In this document: piece after piece, positions 1-6,768 of the stretch
Numbering within the stretch: the stretch's first letter is position 1
Layout of the letters: each line of letters starts with the position of its first letter
NCBI GenBank assembly: GCA_021818125.1
Contig: JAKAFG010000004.1
Span: forward strand, 1-27,012
Source of the DNA: Pseudomonadota bacterium
GTDB taxonomy: Bacteria; Pseudomonadota; Gammaproteobacteria; Acidithiobacillales; Acidithiobacillaceae
Reading direction: 5' to 3'
Length of the DNA stretch: 27,012 nucleotides
Position numbers and translations under genes: made by a program
The notes under the pieces: generated by a model
Seen by the model: only the letters and a program-made list of their open reading frames with translations
Told to the model about the DNA's origin: nothing
Databases searched by the model: none

Positions 1-1026
1 GCCAACCATCACATCGGCATTGGCTTCTTCCCGGGCCACCTTGATCTTGCGATTCATGGTAAAGCTGCGGGTGAATTCGCGCTCGGAGATGATGTGGCGG
101 AAACCGAAGCCACAGCAGTCGTACCAGGTGGAGTAGTCGATGACCTGAGCGCCCAGGGCCTGCGCGACGGAGGTGCCGACTGCGGTACGATTGCCGCCGA
201 GCACCGTGTTGTCATAAACGGCGTCTTCAGCGACCATCTTGTAATAGTGACAAGCGGCATGATTAGTGACGCGGATATTGCTCATGTCGATGGTCTGCAA
301 TTCGCTGGCAATGCGGTTACGCATAACGTGCAGCCATTCGCTGTAATGGACGACCTCTTCGGGGATGACGATCTTGCCGTCGACCAGGCGACCGAGCTTG
401 CCCAGGATCTTCTTGACCTTTTCGCGTAGTTCCGCGGATTCGATCAGGTACTTGCGGATTTCCTTGTAGTTGCCGAAGGAGGTGCCGCAGTGGACCAGAG
501 GATAGAAGTGACCATTCTCGAAGCCGTGCTGCTTGCCGGAGACGTACGCCTGATGGAAGTTGCGCAGGAAGACGGCGGCGAGGGATTCGACGTTGCCGAT
601 GCCGGAGCCGTGGTAGTTCCAGGCAGTGCAGGAGGTCTGGTCGGTCTCATCCAGATAATCGACGCCCAAGTGATTCATGAACCACATAAGACTGGTAGGG
701 TAGCCGGGGATGTTGCCGCACTGGCCACAGCTCTTGTGGTGCCAGAGATTATTGGTGGGAATACGCTTTTTCCAGCCGAATAGGGTATCCACTTCGATAG
801 CTTTGTGCTCGTCGGTGATGCGGTGGACGATGATCTCGCCTTCTTTCTCCAGTTCCCACATGTGATCACGGATGTCGTCCATCCGCTCGCCCAGGTCCAT
901 CGTGCGCCGGTCAACGTGGCTGCGCACCCAGGCCGTGGCCGCTTCGGCTTCATTCACCGAAAGATTCGTGTCCTGAAAAAAGGCACCGTGACCCGCTACG
1001 CCTTGCTGCGTGCTGTTGTCGCTCAT
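1..1026 (-). CDS. hdrB: HdrB-like subunit of the sHdr sulfur-oxidation complex (partial, runs off left edge)
   Basis: The reading frame is open from the ATG at 1026 down to base 1, giving 342 residues with no stop, so the C-terminus lies outside the window. The protein is cysteine-rich. A C-terminal CCG-type motif is visible at C304-C305-G306, preceded by C259, and its closing CxxC is expected beyond the edge. The N-terminal half has C100-x2-C103, C133 and C180, a less regular set than in methanogen HdrB. In the family these cysteines bind a noncubane iron-sulfur cluster that works on disulfides or persulfides in the cytoplasm. The start has a GGAG ribosome site and lies 10 bases after hdrC, so the two are surely co-transcribed. 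The product is probably sHdrB1, inferred from gene order. Its first 62 residues are almost repeated at the other end of the window (26825 onward). Confidence 0.9.
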   Translation of the reverse strand, partial: MSDNSTQQGVAGHGAFFQDTNLSVNEAEAATAWVRSHVDRRTMDLGERMDDIRDHMWELEKEGEIIVHRITDEHKAIEVDTLFGWKKRIPTNNLWHHKSCGQCGNIPGYPTSLMWFMNHLGVDYLDETDQTSCTAWNYHGSGIGNVESLAAVFLRNFHQAYVSGKQHGFENGHFYPLVHCGTSFGNYKEIRKYLIESAELREKVKKILGKLGRLVDGKIVIPEEVVHYSEWLHVMRNRIASELQTIDMSNIRVTNHAACHYYKMVAEDAVYDNTVLGGNRTAVGTSVAQALGAQVIDYSTWYDCCGFGFRHIISEREFTRSFTMNRKIKVAREEANADVMVG

Positions 1027-1037
1027 GATTGACTCCT
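839..1037 (-). repeat. Left arm of a 199-base inverted repeat (hdrB 5' end and its ribosome site)
   Basis: Read on the minus strand, this segment matches 26814-27012 on the plus strand with 7 mismatches by direct comparison. Identity begins abruptly at the AGGAG ribosome site, 11 bases before the ATG; further upstream the two sequences are unrelated. The right arm is cut by the window edge, so the true repeat is probably longer. Six of the seven mismatches fall in codons 24-29 of hdrB. Confidence 0.95.
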
Positions 1038-1723
1038 CAGTCCTTATCGCCCTGGCTCTCAAGCCAGTCTTCGTAATCTTCGCGCTTCTCGTCAATGAAG
1101 TCCTCAATCACGTCGAAGAGATTTTCGTCCATCGTTTCCAATGACTTAAGAACACCCGTCATTTCCCAGATGGTGTACATCTCTACAGAGGTCTTCAGTG
1201 ACACTTCCCACGCCGTTTCCACAGTCTGCAAGGTGCGTACCGGAATGGCTTTACGCAGGATCCGCAGATCGCCTTCTACCTTCTGGATATTGGGACCCCA
1301 GTCGGGAAAGTGATCGGGCTGAATCATATCCGGAGAAAGCTGGTTGCCGGTGGTGATCAGCTTGAGCATGACGCGACCGAAGGGTCGCAGCACATCTTTC
1401 GCCGACTGCATGCCATGACGAATAGACACTTCGCGCAGAATCATGACCAAACCACCGGGGGAATTCTTGAAAGGACAACGTGCCGCGCAAGTCATGCACT
1501 GCGCACAGGCCCAGATTTTTTCCTGCATCGCATCATAGATCTGCTCGACATTTTCAGTCCACAGCAACTGGACAATCTCGCGCGGGCTATAATCGTAGAA
1601 CTGCGCAGACGGGCAGGTAGCCGTACAAATGCCACAATTCAAACATCCATTAAGTTCGTGATCATAACGAAAATCCGCGCGGACTTCGTCAAACATCTCT
1701 TTCATCTCAGCGTAAGTCGCCAT
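1037..1723 (-). CDS. hdrC: HdrC-like iron-sulfur subunit of the sHdr complex
   Basis: This 228-residue ferredoxin-type protein has two complete 4Fe-4S cluster motifs, C27-x2-C30-x2-C33-x3-C37-P and C73-x2-C76-x2-C79-x3-C83-P. In the family HdrC passes electrons between the HdrA flavin/iron-sulfur subunit and the HdrB active site. The remaining C-terminal part is helical and acidic, as in sHdrC. No membrane segment or signal peptide is seen, so it should be cytoplasmic or membrane-peripheral. A GGAG ribosome site precedes the ATG. It lies 63 bases downstream of dsrE and 10 bases upstream of hdrB, the usual order of sulfur oxidisers with an sHdr cluster. It is most likely the first of the two HdrC subunits (sHdrC1), because the carrier genes sit directly upstream. 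Confidence 0.92.
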   Translation of the reverse strand: MATYAEMKEMFDEVRADFRYDHELNGCLNCGICTATCPSAQFYDYSPREIVQLLWTENVEQIYDAMQEKIWACAQCMTCAARCPFKNSPGGLVMILREVSIRHGMQSAKDVLRPFGRVMLKLITTGNQLSPDMIQPDHFPDWGPNIQKVEGDLRILRKAIPVRTLQTVETAWEVSLKTSVEMYTIWEMTGVLKSLETMDENLFDVIEDFIDEKREDYEDWLESQGDKD

Positions 1724-1786
1724 TTACTCGCTCCTCGCTAGCAATTAACACGTCGCACTTGTTGACCCGCAGTGCAGATCGGTAGT

Positions 1787-2257
1787 TCACATAAAGAGCG
1801 TAATATCGGACTCTCCGGCAAACTCAAAGAACGAGGCGGCGCCACCAAGTTCGATGCCGTCAATGAAATCAGCCGTATCAAACTCGAAAAGATCAACGGT
1901 CATCTGACAGGCAATCATCCGTACTTCTGCTTCAACACAAAGTTCACGCAGTTCTTCCAGACTGGCCACACCTTTTGCCTTCATTTTGCTTTTCATCATG
2001 GAAGTGGCCATTCCTTCCATACCCGGGAGCACCATCATCAGCGTCGGCATCGGTATCGGCATCGGCATCGCGGGATTCCCGAGCGGGCTCACGCGCAGAT
2101 GGCTCAAATCCTTCTTCAACAACTGCAGGCCGTAGAAGGTAAAAAATATCTCAACCCCATAGCCGAGCGCCGCTGCGGTAGATGCCAGAATGAAAGGCGG
2201 ATAACCCCAGTCCAGAGTGCCCTTCGTGGCAATAATTGCTAATTTTTTCTCGTCCAT
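1787..2257 (-). CDS. dsrE: DsrE-family sulfur carrier (DsrE3-like)
   Basis: This 156-residue DsrE/DsrF-like protein opens with a beta strand and loop (KKLAIIATKGTLDWGY) typical of the fold. A Met/Pro-rich segment follows at about residues 63-95, then the helix carrying C107 and C117, the candidate persulfide-carrying cysteines. DsrE3-type proteins relay sulfane sulfur or thiosulfate together with TusA to the sHdr machinery; that role is known for the family and inferred here. The position between tusA and hdrC fits. The Met-rich stretch could be mistaken for a membrane helix, but it is broken by repeated prolines. The alternative is a DsrE member with another acceptor. Confidence 0.88.
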   Translation of the reverse strand: MDEKKLAIIATKGTLDWGYPPFILASTAAALGYGVEIFFTFYGLQLLKKDLSHLRVSPLGNPAMPMPIPMPTLMMVLPGMEGMATSMMKSKMKAKGVASLEELRELCVEAEVRMIACQMTVDLFEFDTADFIDGIELGGAASFFEFAGESDITLFM

Positions 2258-2301
2258 TGTTTTGTGCTCCCGGTCGGGCTTCTTTTCCCAACCTTATTAA
2301 A

Positions 2302-2532
2302 TTAGGCCTTCTGGATGAAGAAGATGAACTCGCCAGCGGCTTCCGCATGCTCCAGCAGGGGATTCTTGGTCTGCTTGGAAAACGCTTCGAAGTCCTTTAC
2401 GGCGCCCGGATCGGTAGCAACGATCTTCAAGACCTGCCCAGAGGTCAGTTCACCAAGCATCTTCTTGGTGCGGAGAATCGGCAACGGACAATTCAGTCCG
2501 CGGGCGTCGAGTACCTTGTCTTCTTGTACCAT
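2302..2532 (-). CDS. tusA: TusA sulfur-carrier protein
   Basis: At 76 residues this is full length for TusA. It shows the hallmark C15-P-L-P motif after a DARGLNCP opening; C15 is the residue that carries persulfide sulfur in the family. TusA takes sulfur from rhodanese-like donors and hands it on to DsrE and, in sHdr organisms, towards the heterodisulfide-reductase-like complex. A strong GAGGAGG ribosome site lies just before the ATG. The gene is 44 bases upstream of dsrE and 123 bases downstream of rhd. That larger gap has a possible internal promoter, so tusA-dsrE-hdrCB may be expressed partly on their own. In other settings TusA serves tRNA thiolation, but the neighbours argue for sulfur oxidation here. 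Confidence 0.95.
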   Translation of the reverse strand: MVQEDKVLDARGLNCPLPILRTKKMLGELTSGQVLKIVATDPGAVKDFEAFSKQTKNPLLEHAEAAGEFIFFIQKA

Positions 2533-2576
2533 GGGTTAACCTCCTCGGTTATGATGTCTGAAAAACTACTTGCTGG

Positions 2577-2604
2577 ACTCTATCAGGAAAAGCATGAACA
2601 GCAA
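2577..2604 (-). promoter_or_regulatory. Possible internal sigma-70 promoter for tusA-dsrE-hdrCB
   Basis: On the minus strand TTGCTG (2599-2604) and TAGAGT (2577-2582) are 16 bases apart, about 45 bases before the tusA start. Both boxes are imperfect, so this is a weak prediction. The same gap holds a 10-base palindrome, AGGATATCCT, near 2646-2655 that could be a protein site. Confidence 0.28.
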
Positions 2605-2655
2605 GGCAAATATTTTGATTTGATGATTAAGCCCCCCTATTTTAGGATATCCTTA

Positions 2656-2985
2656 TTAACCTGGCAACTGCGCAATGGGAAAGCCCCGATTGGCCCAGGC
2701 AGATATTCCTCCACGTAAATTAAGCACTTGGCCGAAACCCTGTGCCGCCGCGAAAGCCGCTGCCTGTGCCGAACGCCCACCGCTCAGGCAGTAAAAAACG
2801 ATCGGTTGCGATTTATCCATCTGCTGTAGTGACATAGGCAGCAAGTGCAAGGGCAGGTGCTTGGCCCCATCAATGACGCCCCGTGCGACTTCGCCGGGCG
2901 AGCGCACATCAATCAAGGTGAACGCATCCCCTTGTTCCGTTAAGGCTTTGAGCTGATCTGCGGTGATTTCTTGAAAACCGTACAT
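2656..2985 (-). CDS. rhd: Single-domain rhodanese sulfurtransferase
   Basis: This 109-residue rhodanese has the usual IDVRSPGEVARG opening of the domain and the active-site loop C66-L-S-G-G-R. The cysteine forms a persulfide during sulfur transfer. The protein lacks a signal peptide and is a single domain like GlpE, so it acts in the cytoplasm. As the first gene of the rhd-tusA-dsrE-hdrC-hdrB run it is the likely entry point for sulfane sulfur, donating to TusA. It starts 96 bases after the moaA stop on the same strand. I found no convincing promoter in that gap, so it may be read partly from the moaA transcript. The real donor (thiosulfate, glutathione persulfide or other) cannot be told from the sequence. 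Confidence 0.92.
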   Translation of the reverse strand: MYGFQEITADQLKALTEQGDAFTLIDVRSPGEVARGVIDGAKHLPLHLLPMSLQQMDKSQPIVFYCLSGGRSAQAAAFAAAQGFGQVLNLRGGISAWANRGFPIAQLPG

Positions 2986-3081
2986 GCGTCACTCGTTTAC
3001 ATGAAAGAAAAGTTAATTGAGCAGTCTACACGATGCTCCGCACGTAGCACCAGATACCGGAAACATCAAACACCCCAAAGG

Positions 3082-4110
3082 CTAACCCCCGAGTTGCATC
3101 ATGAACACTGTCGCAGAACGGCTTGGGTCATTTACAAACTGGTGCCGCTCCGGTTTATCGCGCCAGATGCCCTGGGTAATGGCCTCAGCGATCTGCCCGT
3201 CACTATTCGACCCCCGTATGAGGGGTAAAAGCGCCAATCCGCTATCCTGACCCAGACAATACACCAGACGCCCCGTCGCCGTGAGGCGTACCCGATTACA
3301 GGTTGCACAAAAATCATTGCTGATGGGGGTAATAAAGCCCACTTGGGAGCGCACTGCCGGAAGCTGATAGAGGTGTGCCGGGCCATTATCTACGGGCCTC
3401 GTCACGGGTTGCAGCGGACCAAATTGCCGCTCTATGACTTGCTGTGCTTCCGCGGCGCTCAAAAATTGCACCTCTTGGGCGGCCGCCCCGGCCTCGCCCA
3501 GGGGCATGGTCTCAATAAAGCGTATGTCGATGCCGCGCTGCATCGCATACTCCACCAGCGCAGGCAGACCATTTCCGTTGTTCTGGCGAAGCAGCACGAC
3601 GTTGAGCTTAATCCGTGGAATTTCCGCGAGAATAGCTGCTTCGATACCTTCCAGCACACGACGCAGATCACCACCTCTGGTCACCCGTGCGAAAACCTCG
3701 GGATCAAGACTGTCGAGGCTAATATTCAGGTTATTGACACCCATCTGCCGCAGGGCCGCGGCGCGGCGTCCTAGCAGTAATCCGTTGGTGCTGATACTGA
3801 TCTTACCCACACCATGACGACGTGCGGAACCGACGAGGGAAAGGATCTTCGGATGAATGAGTGGTTCGCCGCCCGTAAAACGTATATGGCGAACGCCGAG
3901 CCCACTGAAAATGCGAATCAGGCGATCATATTCTTCTGCCTGAAGATGGTCTTCCCGCGCGTAGAAGGGGGTCCCTTCCTCTGGAGAGCAGTAGCTACAA
4001 CGAAAGTTGCAGTGCTCAGTCACCGAAATACGCAGATAGGTGACATGCCGACCAAACTGATCCGCCAATGCGGTTTCTCGTATCGGTTCTGCAAATAGCC
4101 CCTGCGACAT
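3082..4110 (-). CDS. moaA: GTP 3',8-cyclase, molybdenum cofactor synthesis
   Basis: MoaA is a radical-SAM enzyme that, with MoaC, turns GTP into cyclic pyranopterin monophosphate. At 342 residues it is full length. The N-terminal radical-SAM cluster motif is C34-x3-C38-x2-C41, followed by GGEP at 80-83 for SAM binding. The C-terminal substrate-binding 4Fe-4S cluster is C268-x2-C271-x13-C285. The protein ends in the conserved Gly-Gly tail that reaches into the active site. The start is supported by GGGAG 8 bases upstream and by a promoter at 4149-4178. It is divergent from moaC, and no other moa/moe genes are in the window. The cofactor would serve a molybdoenzyme not seen here. Confidence 0.96.
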   Translation of the reverse strand: MSQGLFAEPIRETALADQFGRHVTYLRISVTEHCNFRCSYCSPEEGTPFYAREDHLQAEEYDRLIRIFSGLGVRHIRFTGGEPLIHPKILSLVGSARRHGVGKISISTNGLLLGRRAAALRQMGVNNLNISLDSLDPEVFARVTRGGDLRRVLEGIEAAILAEIPRIKLNVVLLRQNNGNGLPALVEYAMQRGIDIRFIETMPLGEAGAAAQEVQFLSAAEAQQVIERQFGPLQPVTRPVDNGPAHLYQLPAVRSQVGFITPISNDFCATCNRVRLTATGRLVYCLGQDSGLALLPLIRGSNSDGQIAEAITQGIWRDKPERHQFVNDPSRSATVFMMQLGG

Positions 4111-4148
4111 GCCTGCTACTCCCTTGGGAACTTTACCTTAAAAGACCC

Positions 4149-4178
4149 ATACTAGACCCCTTTTGAAACCGCGTTCAA
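4149..4178 (-). promoter_or_regulatory. Predicted sigma-70 promoter of moaA
   Basis: Read on the minus strand, TTGAAC (4173-4178) and TAGTAT (4149-4154) are separated by 18 bases, each matching consensus at four of six positions. Transcription would start about 32 bases before the moaA ATG. The spacing and position fit, but there is no experimental support. Confidence 0.45.
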
Positions 4179-4238
4179 CACTGCTGACGGCCATGATAGA
4201 GATTAACCACATGCTGTACCGATCCCGAAGATAACCGA

Positions 4239-4342
4239 TCCAGGCGGAACTGGAAGCATTAGTGTGAAAGTCGCTATCGTTGCGCACGACAATCACACTA
4301 TGATTCCCGCCAGGGGTGGTATTACCCCAACCAGAGAATCAT
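4239..4342 (+). promoter_or_regulatory. Candidate structured leader RNA upstream of moaC
   Basis: Three hairpins follow one another. First, TCCAG (4239-4243) pairs CTGGA (4250-4254). Second, TAGTGTGA (4260-4267) pairs TCACACTA (4293-4300), continuing across a symmetric AA/AA internal loop into GTCG (4270-4273) with CGAC (4287-4290). Third, ATGATTC (4300-4306) pairs GAATCAT (4336-4342) and encloses GGGGT/ACCCC (4313-4317 with 4324-4328). The structure ends about 90 bases before the moaC start. A cis-acting RNA sensing molybdenum cofactor would be a natural role, since such riboswitches precede moa genes in some proteobacteria. I could not match it to that known motif, so the function is open. 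A protein operator or a small RNA are alternatives. Confidence 0.45.
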
Positions 4343-4430
4343 CCATAGCCAGAGGCGTTTGGGAAAGGTCATATCCACTTCCTGAGTCGCGCGTGCTTTA
4401 ATAGTCTTACGCAAAAGGAGTGCCAGATTC

Positions 4431-4916
4431 ATGTCAGGTCCCAATACCCTCAATCATTTTAATATGCTAGGTGAAGCCCACATGGTCGATGTCGGTGAGA
4501 AGGTAGTGACGACTCGCGTTGCGCTGGCGGCAGGTGAAATCATTATGGCGGATTCTACACTGGAACGCATTGAGTCTGGACGAATGGGGAAAGGTGATGT
4601 TCTGGGTGTGGCACGTATCGCAGCCATTCAGGCCACCAAAAGAACATGGGAGCTGATCCCTTTGGCACATCCCTTGCTCCTCACGGGCGTCGAGGTCGAA
4701 TTGACTCCTGCTCATGATCCTGCGCGGATTGTTTGTCGTGCCGAGGTGCACTGCGTCGGCCAGACGGGTGTCGAGATGGAAGCGCTCACGGCGGTTTCCG
4801 TGGGTTTGCTCACTATTTACGACATGTGCAAAGCCATAGATCGCGGGATGCTGCTACAAAATACCCGTCTCTTGCGGAAAGACGGCGGCAAGACGGGCCT
4901 CTGGGAGAGAGACTAG
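4431..4916 (+). CDS. moaC: Cyclic pyranopterin monophosphate synthase
   Basis: MoaC converts the MoaA product into cyclic pyranopterin monophosphate, the first stable intermediate of molybdenum cofactor. At 161 residues it is full length. Recognisable segments are GEAHMVDVGEK (14-24), KGDVLGVARIA (54-64), the substrate loop ELIPLAHPL (74-82) with H80, GVEMEALTAVSV (113-124), and the D131/K134 active-site pair in YDMCKA. Position 79 is alanine where most members have cysteine (LCHP); H80 is kept, so activity is expected. An AAGGAG ribosome site supports the start. The gene is divergent from moaA, convergent with the small gene that follows, and preceded by a candidate structured leader. Confidence 0.95.
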   Translation: MSGPNTLNHFNMLGEAHMVDVGEKVVTTRVALAAGEIIMADSTLERIESGRMGKGDVLGVARIAAIQATKRTWELIPLAHPLLLTGVEVELTPAHDPARIVCRAEVHCVGQTGVEMEALTAVSVGLLTIYDMCKAIDRGMLLQNTRLLRKDGGKTGLWERD

Positions 4917-4943
4917 GCATCCTGTCCGCCTTCCGCCTGATAC

Positions 4944-5249
4944 CTACTTACCGCGATGTGGTGAAGAACTGTAACGCACCATCACATCCCGATCCTTCCA
5001 GTTCACCTCTTTCAGAATCTCATCGGGGATCATGTAACGATCCTGCGGTGCCACGTCCTGAAACTTCACCACGCGCAGCACGTCGCTGAAGGCAAGTTTG
5101 CGCAGCAGGCCGTCTTTGTCCGTAGCACGGACGATCATGGCGTCCTTGAGGAGGGCATAGACGTAGAAATTGCCGGGTCGCAGCTTACCTTCCTTATCCT
5201 TCCAGGTAACGGTAATGCGCGAATGTTCTTTGAAATCATTGCGAATCAT
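4944..5249 (-). CDS. Conserved-looking hypothetical protein, 101 aa
   Basis: I do not recognise this family. The gene is likely real: a clear AAGGAG ribosome site lies at proper distance from the ATG at 5249, and the codon use looks like the neighbours. The protein is charged and soluble, with no signal peptide or membrane helix and no cysteine. It is strand-rich (for example ITVTWKDKEGK and AMIVRATDKDG), with an acidic-basic mix typical of a small SH3-like or PilZ-like barrel, but no PilZ RxxxR motif is seen. It is convergent with moaC (27 bases between stops), so it is a single-gene unit read from the gap before mreB. No function can be assigned. Confidence 0.75.
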   Translation of the reverse strand: MIRNDFKEHSRITVTWKDKEGKLRPGNFYVYALLKDAMIVRATDKDGLLRKLAFSDVLRVVKFQDVAPQDRYMIPDEILKEVNWKDRDVMVRYSSSPHRGK

Positions 5250-5699
5250 AAGTGAATCTCCTTGGATTAAGCACCATTAAACTAATCACCGTGCCGGGCA
5301 CAAAGCAAATAAGGGCTACTTATTACAAAACAAAAAATGCTGACTCGCCTTATCAGGCCTATTCCGCCAACACCTCGGGGACAACGGAACGTCCCCAATT
5401 TGGGGCATGCAGACGCGAGGTACAAGATGGCTACCGTCATGGAATTTAGGGATAGATCTTGCGCTGCGGATGGGGGCGGCTGGTATTCGGCCCTGGCGCC
5501 ATACCCGCCAAACCCAGCGCACGCACCAATCGCTGCATCTTCAAAAGGGATGTTGTAGCCATTCATCCACAGGTTTCATGGCTTTGGTCTCGGCCATTCC
5601 TCATGCTAGACTGCTCTTTGCGCACGGCTTGTTGGGGATGCAGTAAGTTTCTGCCCCTTCAAAGTGGTTTCCTCCATTTTCAGCAAGGCTTTTAACTTG
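5250..5699. other. 450-base non-coding region with GC-rich inverted repeats, upstream of mreB
   Basis: No credible gene is visible. Two structured patches stand out. In 5372-5421, ACCTCG and CGAGGT form an outer stem around two competing hairpins that share one CCCC run: GGGGAC (5377-5382) with GTCCCC (5391-5396), or CCCCAA (5393-5398) with TTGGGG (5400-5405). In 5475-5509, GGCG pairs CGCC and GGTAT pairs ATACC. Both lie upstream of the predicted mreB promoter, so they could belong to a small RNA, a terminator for unseen transcription, or the leader of a longer mreB transcript. Confidence 0.5.
5584..5612 (+). promoter_or_regulatory. Predicted sigma-70 promoter of the mreB operon
   Basis: TTGGTC (5584-5589), 17 bases, then an extended minus-10 TGCTAGACT with TAGACT at 5607-5612. 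Spacing is optimal and the extended TG compensates for the modest boxes. It would give a leader of about 80 bases before the mreB ATG at 5700 and drive the envelope operon that follows. Confidence 0.42.
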
Positions 5700-6743
5700 A
5701 TGATATTTAAACGCATTCTTGGAATTTTCTCCACCGACCTCGCCGTAGATCTGGGCACCGCCAACACCCTGATTTACGTGCGCGGCAAGGGTATTGTGCT
5801 GTCTGAACCGTCCGTGGTGGCCATCCACACCGGGCGGCATGGGGCTACCAGCCGACGGATGCATGTCGGGGAGGAAGCCAAACGTATGCTGGGCCGCACA
5901 CCGGCCAACATTACGGCTATCCGACCATTGAAAGACGGCGTGATTGCCGATTTCCAGATTACCGAGGCCATGCTCAAGCACTTCATCAGACGCGTGCACC
6001 ATCAACGCTTCCTGAGCCCAAGCCCGCGGATTATCGTCTGTGTACCCTATGGGGCAACGCAAGTGGAGCGGCGTGCGATCCGCGAGTCGGCGATGAGTGC
6101 GGGCGCACGCGAAGTACACCTGATTGAAGAGCCGATGGCGGCCGCCATCGGGGCCGGGATGCCCGTTGCGGAGCCTACCGGCTCCATGGTGGTGGATATT
6201 GGCGGTGGCACCACCGAAGTCGGCGTCATCGCGCTGGGCGGGGTGGTCTACTCCCAGAGCGTACGTGTCGGTGGTGACAAAATGGATGAAGCTATCGTCA
6301 ACTACATTCGTCGCAACTACGGCATGCTGATTGGTGAGACTACCGCCGAAGAGATCAAGAAGAAGGTGGGCTGCGCCTATCCCGGTCAGGAAGTGCTCAG
6401 CATGGAAGTACGCGGGCGCAATCTCGCCGAAGGCGTTCCACGGACTTTTACGATTACCAGCAATGAAATTCTTGAAGCCCTTCAGGAGCCGTTAGGTGCC
6501 ATTGTCGGCGCCATCAAACTGGCCCTGGAGCAGACACCTCCCGAACTCGCTGGCGATATCGCCGAACGAGGCATGGTATTGACCGGCGGTGGCGCCCTCC
6601 TCCGCGATCTGGATCGCCTGATCATGGAGGAAACGGCACTACCGGTCATCGTTGCGGAGGATCCGTTAACCTGCGTGGCGCGGGGCAGCGGTCGGGCGCT
6701 CGAAGAACTGGAGTTGCTGGGTGAGGTATTTGCCGACGATTAA
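5700..6743 (+). CDS. mreB: Rod-shape-determining actin-like protein MreB
   Basis: MreB forms membrane-bound filaments that steer lateral cell-wall synthesis. With the ATG at 5700 the protein is 347 residues, the same length as the E. coli protein, and begins with the amphipathic membrane-binding stretch MIFKRILGIF. A GTG at 5664 would add 12 residues not typical of the family, so I reject it. Actin-fold nucleotide motifs are present: phosphate-1 D17-L-G-T-A-N-T, phosphate-2 D166-I-G-G-G-T-T, and a C-terminal GGGALLRDLD adenosine motif. It is the first gene of the elongasome cluster, 25 bases before mreC. Confidence 0.97.
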   Translation: MIFKRILGIFSTDLAVDLGTANTLIYVRGKGIVLSEPSVVAIHTGRHGATSRRMHVGEEAKRMLGRTPANITAIRPLKDGVIADFQITEAMLKHFIRRVHHQRFLSPSPRIIVCVPYGATQVERRAIRESAMSAGAREVHLIEEPMAAAIGAGMPVAEPTGSMVVDIGGGTTEVGVIALGGVVYSQSVRVGGDKMDEAIVNYIRRNYGMLIGETTAEEIKKKVGCAYPGQEVLSMEVRGRNLAEGVPRTFTITSNEILEALQEPLGAIVGAIKLALEQTPPELAGDIAERGMVLTGGGALLRDLDRLIMEETALPVIVAEDPLTCVARGSGRALEELELLGEVFADD

Positions 6744-6768
6744 GCTTAACAGCTTCTCCTGAGCTACC

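Larger units (their letters stand above)
4111..4430. other. 320-base non-coding divergent region between moaA and moaC
   Basis: No plausible gene is present. The moaA-proximal part holds the predicted moaA promoter. Two copies of ACCGATCC (4218-4225 and 4234-4241) lie 16 bases apart in direct orientation, a possible regulator site. From 4239 to 4342 the sequence is almost continuously folded (separate entry). I could not identify a convincing moaC promoter; it should lie left of about 4239 if the folded part is a transcribed leader. Confidence 0.7.

Noticed and set aside
2236..2718. 160-residue plus-strand frame opposite tusA
   Set aside because: It is antisense to a textbook TusA with CPxP motif and strong ribosome site.
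4260..4300. Insertion-element or integron attachment remnant
   Set aside because: The inverted repeat lacks adjacent transposase or integrase remnants and has no recognisable attC core; a local RNA or operator structure is simpler.
5282..5566. 94-residue minus-strand frame in the gap before mreB
   Set aside because: No ribosome site and no recognisable domain; the region is better explained as non-coding and structured.
5664..5699. GTG start adding 12 residues to MreB
   Set aside because: The ATG at 5700 gives exactly 347 residues and the usual amphipathic N-terminus.
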